From: Planctomycetota bacterium
Lineage (GTDB): Bacteria > Planctomycetota > Phycisphaerae > WQYP01
DNA: 5,382 bases
Direction: 5' to 3'
Assembly: GCA_021828925.1 (NCBI GenBank)
Contig: JAJZCT010000270.1
Span: forward strand, 1-5,382
The notes beneath the pieces were generated by a model. That model worked only from the letters and a program-made list of their open reading frames with translations, ran no database searches and had not been told where the DNA came from. Below are positions 1 through 5,273 of this stretch, piece by piece. Each line of letters starts with the position of its first letter. Position 1 is the first letter of the stretch. Made by a program: the position numbers and the translations under genes.

Positions 1-2769
1 AAGGCTGATTTCGACATGCCGGCGAATGACCTGTATTTCCTTCTGCCGCTCCGCGACTGTCTCCGTGAGGAAGCCCTTCAATTCACGTTCCACCAGCGCC
101 TGCTCAAGTTTTGCGCGGGATGGCATTCCGCTGGAATCCGGGACGGCCGTCCCTTCCGGTGCCGGCGATAAATCAAGGAACACGGTAGGCTGCTTAATGG
201 CGATATTTCCCTGGGCGTCGCTGGAAACCGCAAAAAGGCGGCGGTGCAGTTGATTTCCCCGGCCATCTTTAACGGATGCGGAAAAAACATCCAACCGGTA
301 CGGCACGGCATGATGCAAATCATAAAACACCGCCCCTCGCAACAAATCATTATGCACACATTCCGCGAGGCTTTCCCGCACCGTCTCAAAAAGCGGATGG
401 CCCGGGGTTACCCATTCAGCGATGCTTTCGCGGGCCAGCAGGTTTTTATCAAATACAATTTGCTGGTATTCATGTCCTAATTTGCCGAAGCGCGGTTCCA
501 ATTGTTCGCCCAGCGGCCATAGGTTGCGCGGTATTCGGCCCACACGGTAAAGATGTCCGCCGGCGCGTACTTCCTTGGGAAACACCCCCACCACCGGTCC
601 GGCGGATTTGAAAAAGTCCTCAATAACTTCCGGGACCAGGCGGCGCTCCCTTGCCTCCACCGATTTGCCCATAATGGCGGATAAATTCAAGGATCGTTTC
701 GCCAGCCCTTCCAGTGTGGCGTCGGTGATTTTGCGGAATCTCTGCGTGTCAATTTCCTCAATAATCCGATTTTTAAGCGATTCTTCCGTCAGGTTGCGCG
801 CGTACATATCCCGGATCATTTTTTCGATCTGGTTGGACGGAAATACATCGCCCAGCACGTTAAATACCTTGCCGGTTTTATGCGGGTCCAGATCATTTTC
901 AATCTGTTCGATGCGTGTGAACAGGGTGTGCAATACGCCGCCCTCGCGGGTATTGGTGGAAACAAAATTCAGTATCAGGCAGTCCTTTTCCTGACCGTAG
1001 CGGTGAATCCGCCCCATGCGCTGTTCCAGCCGCATCGGATTCCAGGGGATATCATAGTTAATCATCATCCAGCAAAATTGCAGGTTGATGCCCTCGCCGG
1101 CCGCTTCGGTGGCCACCATGACTTGGCAGGATTCTCGGAATTCGCGTTCTGCATGGATGCGAGTCCCCGGGGTATCGCGATCACCGATTTTCATGCCGCC
1201 GTGAATTTGGGTTACCGTCAGCCCCCACATCCGCAATTTACCCACGAGGTAGTCCAGCGTGTCCTTGTGCTCGGTGAAAATCAGCAGTTTCATTTTCGGA
1301 TCGGTGAAAATGCCCTGGCTTTCGATAACTTCGCGCAGCTTGACCAGCTTTGATTCTGTTTCCCGTTGCTCAAGCTGCCGAGCCAGGTCAATCAGCCGCC
1401 CCAAGTTAAAAATATCCTCTCGTAATGTTTCGGCATCCACCGCCGGTACCACGCCTTCCAGGTCGGACATGATTTTCTGCTGCTCTTCATCGGTCAGGTC
1501 TTCAAAGTTTTCCGGAATTCGATTGTTCATTTGCTCTTCGCGGTATCCTTCCGGATCAGTCAGAATCGACTGCCGTTTATCGCGCATACGCTCCAGCGTG
1601 CGCCGTACCGCGAACACGCTGGACGCAAATCGCCTTTGCAACATTGCCATTGTAAAACCCACCGCCCGCCCGGTGGAGGAATTGGCCGCCTGTGCTTTGA
1701 TGGATTGATCTTCCACATACCGCGTCAGCACGTCGTAAAGCTCAAATTCTTCACTGTCTATGTTGAAGCTCATGGTTTTTACGGTTCGCCGGGTGAACAG
1801 GCGTTTGCTTTGTCCGGTATCGGGATCGGGAAAGTGGATCAGCGCCTCTTTGGTGCGGCGTAAATAAAATGGCGCGTTGTTGCGTTTCATGGCCTCCTCG
1901 AGGCTTTTGACGTTGCCGTATACATCCCGATCCAGCAGTTCCAGAAAGAGGCAGAACTGATCAGGATCGCCCTTATGCGGGGTTGCGGTCATCAGCAGAT
2001 AATGGTCGGTCATGTCCGAAAGCGCTTCACCCAGTTGGTACGCCAGTGTTTTTTTGTCAGCGCTGTAAGCCGCCATTTTATGGGCTTCATCCACAATCAC
2101 CAGGTCCCAGTGGCTGCGCAGCAGGCTTTCCTTGGCATCCTCGATCCGCGAAACCCACGCCACGGATGTGATGACCTGATTTTTATCCTGCCATGGATTT
2201 GAGCCGTAGTTGGCGCGGAGCACCTCGCTTTTGACAATTTCAAAATCCTCCCGGAATTTGTCCTTGAGTTCCCGTTGCCATTGAAACGTCAGACTGGCCG
2301 GTGTAACAATCAGCGTTCGTTTTACCAGCCCGCGGATTTTCAACTCCTTAAGCAGCAGCCCGGCCATGATGGTTTTGCCCGCGCCCGGGTCATCGGCCAG
2401 CAGGAAACGTATGCGCGGCAATTTTAGAAAGTGGTCGTAAACCGCCTCCAACTGGTGTGGCAACGGGTCCACTCGCGCGATGGACAAGGCAAAATAAGGA
2501 TCGTATTCGTATGCCAATGCCAATCGCATGGCCTCAATGCCGAGGCGGAAATGCAGGGGCTTGCCGTCAAAGGGTTCGGTCTCCGGATTGGCCTGTAACG
2601 CTTCGACTTGCGCCACACTGAGGACCGGCTCATGCACTTTGCCGCTCTGCATCCCCTGTCCGATGATTTTGACTGAATCACCCAGCGGCTGCACGACCAA
2701 TATTTTCACTGGTTCCGGGAAAATTCCCCCACGCACTATTATATTGGTTTTAAGTTCATCAATTCTCAT
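1..2769 (-). CDS. SNF2-family DEAD/DEAH-box helicase (HepA/DrmD-like), 3' end beyond the window
   Basis: This is a superfamily 2 ATPase expected to translocate along or remodel DNA using ATP; 923 codons are visible with no stop. Seen in order: PHQLEA at 104-109, Walker A PGAGKT at 128-133 (Lys132), DEAH at 227-230, motif III MTATPHKGD from 260, IFTEHKD at 497-503, IHGGM at 522-526, motif V ATEAAGEGINL at 553-563 and motif VI QRMGRIHRYGQ at 583-593. Both RecA-like lobes are therefore intact. Residues after about 620 are conserved-looking but match no domain I can name; a charged helical stretch lies near the left edge. From memory, relatives are about 1,100 residues and often end in a DUF3883 domain, which would lie off the window. 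I chose ATG 2769 because AAAGG sits 7 nt upstream and the following MRIDELKTNIIVRGG looks like a family N-terminus. The frame stays open upstream into a transposase remnant. A role in phage defence is inference only; RapA-like or housekeeping roles are less likely. Confidence 0.93.
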   Translation of the reverse strand, partial: MRIDELKTNIIVRGGIFPEPVKILVVQPLGDSVKIIGQGMQSGKVHEPVLSVAQVEALQANPETEPFDGKPLHFRLGIEAMRLALAYEYDPYFALSIARVDPLPHQLEAVYDHFLKLPRIRFLLADDPGAGKTIMAGLLLKELKIRGLVKRTLIVTPASLTFQWQRELKDKFREDFEIVKSEVLRANYGSNPWQDKNQVITSVAWVSRIEDAKESLLRSHWDLVIVDEAHKMAAYSADKKTLAYQLGEALSDMTDHYLLMTATPHKGDPDQFCLFLELLDRDVYGNVKSLEEAMKRNNAPFYLRRTKEALIHFPDPDTGQSKRLFTRRTVKTMSFNIDSEEFELYDVLTRYVEDQSIKAQAANSSTGRAVGFTMAMLQRRFASSVFAVRRTLERMRDKRQSILTDPEGYREEQMNNRIPENFEDLTDEEQQKIMSDLEGVVPAVDAETLREDIFNLGRLIDLARQLEQRETESKLVKLREVIESQGIFTDPKMKLLIFTEHKDTLDYLVGKLRMWGLTVTQIHGGMKIGDRDTPGTRIHAEREFRESCQVMVATEAAGEGINLQFCWMMINYDIPWNPMRLEQRMGRIHRYGQEKDCLILNFVSTNTREGGVLHTLFTRIEQIENDLDPHKTGKVFNVLGDVFPSNQIEKMIRDMYARNLTEESLKNRIIEEIDTQRFRKITDATLEGLAKRSLNLSAIMGKSVEARERRLVPEVIEDFFKSAGPVVGVFPKEVRAGGHLYRVGRIPRNLWPLGEQLEPRFGKLGHEYQQIVFDKNLLARESIAEWVTPGHPLFETVRESLAECVHNDLLRGAVFYDLHHAVPYRLDVFSASVKDGRGNQLHRRLFAVSSDAQGNIAIKQPTVFLDLSPAPEGTAVPDSSGMPSRAKLEQALVERELKGFLTETVAERQKEIQVIRRHVEISL

Positions 2770-3057
2770 TCCCGCGCCTTTCACATGATCTGTTTTTGGT
2801 CTCTCCAGGCCACCGCAAAATTCCGATTTGCCCGCAGTCACAGCAACTTCCATAATTCCCTGTTTAGCCGACGGTGAGAAGAATACCGTAAGAACGACCG
2901 GGAGGCTATTGGAACAACGCAATAGGTCGCGTTGTGTATGTTTCACCATGTCCCCAAACGCTCGGAAACGCTCCCGGCTTGCCGCAGATAGTTTGGTAGT
3001 GTAACCAACCCCGGCCCGAGAGCAATCCGCAACATAGACACTTTTCATCCGGTCATT
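2770..3057 (-). other. Unrecognised 288-bp stretch between transposase remnant and helicase, open in the helicase frame
   Basis: This stretch lies between the last recognisable IS110 codon (DGQ, ending at 3058) and the helicase ATG. It contains no stop in the helicase frame for 96 codons. The translated linker (beginning NDRMKSVYVADCSRAG) matches no family I know and looks less biased in codon choice than its neighbours. The most likely reading is the ancestral upstream region and promoter of the helicase gene. I see no convincing sigma70 promoter; the best pair, TTGCTC and TACACT with a 16-nt gap, is weak. A 7-bp inverted repeat, ACCGGGAG-like near 2900 and CTCCCGG near 2973, is the only secondary structure noticed. 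Alternatives are a true N-terminal extension of the helicase or a remnant of another gene. Confidence 0.5.
2777..2781 (-). promoter_or_regulatory. Ribosome binding site supporting helicase start at 2769
   Basis: AAAGG lies 7 nt upstream of ATG 2769. It matters because the reading frame has no stop upstream and offers other in-frame ATGs at 2853, 2949, 3048 and 3705. Of these, 2853 also has a purine-rich AGGGA, but only 3 nt from the ATG, which is too close. The start at 2769 has the best-spaced site and the most family-like N-terminal sequence. Confidence 0.55.
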
Positions 3058-3705
3058 CTGCCCGTCCAGATGATCGATTTCCACCAAGTGCCGCCGCAGC
3101 ATGAACCGATGGTGATCCCGCACGTGCCCCGTCAAGGTCGCTTGCAACTCCGGTATCTTGCGACGCAAGGCACGCTTGGCCAAGTCCGCCATCTGCTCGG
3201 GCGTCTGGTTATCCGCCACCAACGCTTCGATCATCGCACGGCCGCTTCGACCCATCACGTCGCTGGCCACCGACCCCAACTTGATCCCCGCATCCTCCAG
3301 AACCTTCTGCACCCGGTTGACCACACGGGATCGCTGGCCAGTCAACTGCGCCCGCTGCCGCGTGAGGTCGCGAAGATCACGCTGCGATTCCGACGGCACG
3401 AAGCTGCCACGCACCAGACCGTGCGCCAACAGACCCGCCAGCCACTGGCAGTCCATCACGTCGGTCTTCCGGCCCGGAACATTCTTCACATGCCGGGCAT
3501 TGACCAGTATCAGCTTAAACGACGAACCTTCCAGCAGATTCCAGATCGGCTTCCAGAATACCCCGGTTGACTCCATGGCCACCGCCTCGACCTGCTGGCC
3601 CTCCAGAAATGCCCTAAGCCGCTGTAGCTCCGCATTGATCGTCCCGAACCGCTCTGAAAATTCGCCAGACCTTCGCAACCGCGAATAAATATGGCTTTTT
3701 TTCAT
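3058..3705 (-). pseudogene. IS110-family transposase remnant (DEDD domain without first Asp; C-terminal half missing)
   Basis: About 216 codons from ATG 3705 match the N-terminal half of IS110-type DEDD (RuvC-like) transposases. Visible are FGTINAELQRL at 20-30, MESTGVFW at 44-51 with catalytic Glu45, LVNARHVKNVPGRKTDVMD at 67-85 with catalytic Asp82 and Asp85, then the helical linker region to LVEIDHLDGQ. Family members normally begin with a GIDV-like strand holding the first Asp just before the KKSH motif; here the residues before KKSH are HPRTM, so that Asp is absent. The Transposase_20 domain with its catalytic Ser, expected after the coiled coil, is also absent: similarity stops at about 3058. 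Full-length relatives are roughly 330-400 residues. The product is therefore very probably inactive. It has no clear ribosome site at 3705 and lies 77 bp downstream of the LuxR gene on the same strand. The frame continues without a stop into the helicase. Confidence 0.85.
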
Positions 3706-3720
3706 CGTGCGCGGGTGTGG
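3058..3720 (-). mobile_element. Truncated IS110-family insertion sequence (approximate borders)
   Basis: Only an internal piece of an IS110 element remains, of about 650 bp where 1.2-1.5 kb would be usual. The left border is placed where transposase similarity stops, and the right border where upstream sequence no longer fits the family, somewhere between 3705 and the LuxR stop at 3783. I found no terminal inverted repeats or target duplication, which IS110 elements often lack anyway. The non-coding end that carries the bridge RNA in intact IS110 elements is not recognisable here, so the remnant should not be mobile. Confidence 0.6.
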
Positions 3721-3782
3721 CTTCGCATCATGGGAGACTAACTCCTGAATCCTAATCTGTAACCTTGTCTCGCCCCCGCCCA

Positions 3783-4592
3783 TCAAAGCACCAGTCGAGC
3801 CTGAGCCAGCCCGCGTGTTTCGTAGAGCCGGATCAGCAATTCCGACCGGGTGTTCACACCCAGGCGTCTGTGCAATTCCTTCACATATCCGTGCACGGTA
3901 TTGGAGCTGCAGCCCAACCGCGCGGCCACCTGCTTTTCGGCCAGGCCGGCCGCCAGCAGGTCAAGGGTCTGGCGCAGGCGGGGAGAAAGCTGCATCATCG
4001 GCCCCGTCCGGGTGCTGCGCAGGGCATCTTCATCAATCACGCGGCCTAATTCATCGTGGAACAATTGAACCATGCGGCGATGCCGGGATTGAAACGGCCG
4101 AGCATCCCAAGGGCGCAGCAGATAAAGCCAGTGGTGGCGGGACGGGTTCGCTAATCGGCGGTAGGAAAATATAAAGCTGTCTACATCCGACTCTTTACGG
4201 GTAATCTGAACGTGGTCGCTTGAATACCACAGGCGATCGTGACACAACTGCTCGCGCCCGCGGACAAACGCCCCCCCGCCCGCCATCAGCCGCATGATTT
4301 CCGCCCGGCTGGGATCTATCCCTAGATCATTGCGCCGGCAATAGGCCAGCCAGTTAAGGCGCTGCTTTTCGCCGGCCCAACCGACATCCGTCACCACGGA
4401 TCGCGTCAAATCCACCACCCCGGCCTCAAAGGTTTGCACGCAGATGCCGACCTGTCCGTCGATCAAACCGCACAGACCCGTCAGCATATGCCGCTTCCAT
4501 AATTGCGGATATAAACCTAATTCCCGCACTTCGTTAAGAAGACGAAACAGCGCGCAAACGTCGACGAGGCGCAGATGCTCAAGCTTTTCCAT
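3783..4592 (-). CDS. LuxR-type helix-turn-helix transcriptional regulator
   Basis: This is a complete 269-residue protein. The C-terminal 68 residues form a LuxR/FixJ-type DNA-binding domain (about 202-256): LSPRLRQTLDLLAAGLAEKQ followed by VAARLGCSSNTVHGYVKELH and RRLGV, with the recognition helix around SSNTVHGYVKELH. Residues 1-200 form a soluble region with no receiver-type phosphorylation pattern, transmembrane segment or autoinducer-domain signature that I recognise, so the signal sensed is unknown. I prefer ATG 4592, giving MEKLEHLRLVDVCALF, over the longer TTG start at 4676, because GGGGAG lies 6 nt upstream and the sequence between 4593 and 4676 reads like a leader. A strong promoter candidate lies at 4729-4758. 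The gene is codirectional with the IS110 remnant and helicase and divergent from the gene at 5274. Whether it controls either, or binds the repeats at 4959-5138, is inference. The protein style resembles planctomycete regulators. Confidence 0.9.
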   Translation of the reverse strand: MEKLEHLRLVDVCALFRLLNEVRELGLYPQLWKRHMLTGLCGLIDGQVGICVQTFEAGVVDLTRSVVTDVGWAGEKQRLNWLAYCRRNDLGIDPSRAEIMRLMAGGGAFVRGREQLCHDRLWYSSDHVQITRKESDVDSFIFSYRRLANPSRHHWLYLLRPWDARPFQSRHRRMVQLFHDELGRVIDEDALRSTRTGPMMQLSPRLRQTLDLLAAGLAEKQVAARLGCSSNTVHGYVKELHRRLGVNTRSELLIRLYETRGLAQARLVL

Positions 4593-4598
4593 GACCAG

Positions 4599-4604
4599 CT
4601 CCCC
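4599..4604 (-). promoter_or_regulatory. Ribosome binding site fixing the LuxR start at 4592
   Basis: GGGGAG on the minus strand sits 6 nt upstream of ATG 4592. The alternative upstream TTG at 4676 has no comparable purine run, so the shorter 269-residue protein is preferred over the 297-residue form. Confidence 0.7.
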
Positions 4605-4661
4605 GTTGGCCCAATGACACCTTCTCCCTGGCGAACAGGCCAAACCATGCACGAACCACAC

Positions 4662-4674
4662 GGCATCCGATGCC
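4662..4674. repeat. Perfect 6-bp inverted repeat in the LuxR leader
   Basis: GGCATC-C-GATGCC is a perfect dyad of 6-bp arms with one central base. It lies about 55-70 nt downstream of the predicted LuxR transcription start. It could be an operator half-site pair or a small RNA hairpin (5 bp with a 3-nt loop) in the leader. No function can be assigned from sequence. Confidence 0.45.
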
Positions 4675-4728
4675 AAACGAACCAGTTACCACTCCTACCT
4701 CTACACCAGATTAACTAAGTAAGAAAGC

Positions 4729-4758
4729 AATATACCCGAAAATGCAACCAAAAGTCAA
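4729..4758 (-). promoter_or_regulatory. Sigma70-type promoter for the LuxR gene
   Basis: On the minus strand TTGACT (4758-4753) and TATATT (4734-4729) are separated by 18 nt, in an AT-rich patch unlike its surroundings. The -35 matches five of six consensus bases and the -10 also five of six. The predicted start is near 4721, giving a leader of about 130 nt before ATG 4592. This is the best promoter-like pair in the window. Confidence 0.6.
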
Positions 4759-4799
4759 GTTTTATCCGTCCGTATTGATGATCCGCCTTGGCAATATTT

Positions 4800-4820
4800 C
4801 CGCACCACACGGCCGTGCGG
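4800..4820. repeat. GC-rich palindrome CCGCAC...GTGCGG with inner CACGGCCGTG
   Basis: Two dyads overlap: CCGCAC at 4800-4805 with GTGCGG at 4815-4820 (9-nt loop), and a perfect 10-bp palindrome CACGGCCGTG at 4808-4817. It lies upstream of the LuxR promoter, where a regulator site would be plausible. It lacks a following T-run, so I do not call it a terminator. Confidence 0.4.
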
Positions 4821-4833
4821 GGAAAACTTCACA

Positions 4834-4852
4834 AAGCCGCCGGCTTGGCCGG
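4834..4852. repeat. Overlapping GC stem-loops AAGCC/GGCTT and CCGGC/GCCGG
   Basis: AAGCC (4834-4838) pairs with GGCTT (4842-4846), and CCGGC (4840-4844) pairs with GCCGG (4848-4852); each loop is 3 nt. The two hairpins share bases and are mutually exclusive. No poly-T follows on either strand at a suitable distance. The stretch from 4853 to 4912 shows no gene or clear signal. Confidence 0.35.
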
Positions 4853-4912
4853 TGGTGGAACACACCAAAAAGCATCTCGTAACCGTTCACAGAGGGGGCA
4901 CAGCTAAGCGGA

Positions 4913-4926
4913 TGGATCCCGATCCA
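4913..4926. repeat. Operator-like dyad TGGATC-CC-GATCCA
   Basis: This is a perfect 6-bp inverted repeat with a 2-bp spacer, 14 bp in all, a typical size for a dimeric regulator site. It is about 190 bp upstream of the predicted LuxR transcription start and just before the first repeat unit of the array. Binding by any protein is speculation. Confidence 0.4.
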
Positions 4927-4931
4927 CAGAC

Positions 4932-4965
4932 TACTGTTGATAGAATCTGGAACCTTTTAACAGTA
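4932..4965. repeat. 7-bp inverted repeat TACTGTT/AACAGTA
   Basis: TACTGTT at 4932-4938 is the inverse complement of AACAGTA at 4959-4965, separated by 20 nt. The right arm is the first unit of the AGTACA repeat family, and the left arm is a diverged unit in opposite orientation, so this dyad appears to be the outer edge of the repeat region. Confidence 0.4.
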
Positions 4966-5012
4966 CATTCGGTATTGGGCAGTACATGCAGTACATTCGG
5001 AAGCTGGAACCT
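4947..5012. repeat. Nested direct repeats: CTGGAACCT x2 enclosing CAGTACATTCGG x2
   Basis: CTGGAACCT occurs at 4947-4955 and 5004-5012. Between them CAGTACATTCGG occurs at 4961-4972 and 4989-5000, and a further CAGTACATG at 4980-4988 abuts the second copy. The tandem GGCAGTACATGCAGTACA at 4978-4995 holds two 9-bp units head to tail. The arrangement is not coding: an open frame here has no ribosome site and its peptide is merely repetitive. Confidence 0.7.
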
Positions 5013-5110
5013 GGCATCTCGCATTTAGCATTTTCTGGAAGCGCTGCCCTTTCATTTTGCTCGGCGGGTAAACCTGCCGGCCAACTTCTGATCGTTACTG
5101 CATGTACTGC
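4979..5110. repeat. 15-bp perfect inverted repeat with 102-nt spacer
   Basis: GCAGTACATGCAGTA (4979-4993) is the exact inverse complement of TACTGCATGTACTGC (5096-5110). A second right-hand copy at 5123-5136 matches 14 bp of the same left arm, so a transcript or cruciform could pair in two alternative registers. No transposase or integrase gene lies between the arms, which argues against a simple insertion sequence. Confidence 0.75.
5062..5079. repeat. Stem-loop between the two halves of the repeat array
   Basis: CGGCGGG (5062-5068) can pair with CCTGCCG (5073-5079) through six Watson-Crick pairs and one G-U, with a TAAA loop. It lies between the left and right 9-bp repeat groups. There is no T-run after it, so an intrinsic terminator is unlikely. 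Confidence 0.4.
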
Positions 5111-5138
5111 AATTACTGCAATTACTGCATGTACTGGA
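5094..5138. repeat. Tandem array of five 9-bp units, consensus (A/T)(T/G)TACTGCA
   Basis: The units are GTTACTGCA (5094-5102), TGTACTGCA (5103-5111), ATTACTGCA (5112-5120), ATTACTGCA (5121-5129) and TGTACTGGA (5130-5138), with no gaps. A 15-bp subsequence TTACTGCATGTACTG occurs exactly twice, at 5095-5109 and 5122-5136. The array is bordered by GATC at 5090-5093 and 5137-5140, and by GTTAC/GTAAC inverted ends at 5094-5098 and 5142-5146. The unit is the inverse complement of the left-hand units at 4978-4995. Iteron-like or operator-array function is possible but unproven. Confidence 0.85.
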
Positions 5139-5203
5139 TCTGTAACCCGTAGCCTGGGCTTGCCAGTCCACTCTCACGCGGCGGTTTTATCCGGGGCCGG
5201 AAA

Positions 5204-5232
5204 TTGCCACACGGGTGGGTACCGGCTACGAT
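5204..5232 (+). promoter_or_regulatory. Promoter candidate for the gene at 5274
   Basis: TTGCCA (5204-5209) and TACGAT (5227-5232) are separated by 17 nt. They match five and four of the six consensus bases respectively. A start near 5239 would give a leader of about 35 nt before ATG 5274. It sits about 65 bp downstream of the 9-bp repeat array, so the array would be upstream of, not over, this promoter. Confidence 0.45.
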
Positions 5233-5273
5233 GATTCATAGCAGGCAACCTGTGAGACGAAAGGCGGCGGATA

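Noticed and set aside
26..2202. Many plus-strand open frames opposite the helicase
   Set aside because: The minus-strand frame holds all helicase motifs without interruption; the plus-strand frames overlap each other and show no recognisable protein.
2424..2681. 85-codon minus-strand open frame inside the helicase N-terminus, and a similar one at 78-389
   Set aside because: Both lie in a different frame from the helicase, whose own frame gives a family-like sequence throughout.
2990..3040. Sigma70 promoter for the helicase (TTGCTC-16-TACACT)
   Set aside because: The -35 matches only three of six bases and the spacing is short; it is too weak to list as a feature.
3070..3688. Two long plus-strand open frames (166 and 176 codons) opposite the transposase remnant
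   Set aside because: They are antisense to a clear IS110 reading frame with conserved DEDD-type motifs; their peptides are Arg/Ser/His-rich shadows.
4800..4852. Intrinsic terminator
   Set aside because: The stems are short and GC-rich but no T-run follows on either strand, and no gene ends nearby.
4979..5110. Terminal inverted repeats of a small MITE-type element
   Set aside because: The arms are part of a multi-copy 9-bp repeat family and no target duplication is visible at the outer edges. This is not fully excluded; other genomic copies would reopen it.
5094..5138. CRISPR array
   Set aside because: Units are 9 bp and contiguous, with no spacers and no cas genes.
4986..5234. 82-codon plus-strand open frame across the repeat array
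   Set aside because: It has no ribosome binding site, its middle simply translates the 9-bp repeats into a T/A/I-rich run, and the rest shows no family resemblance.
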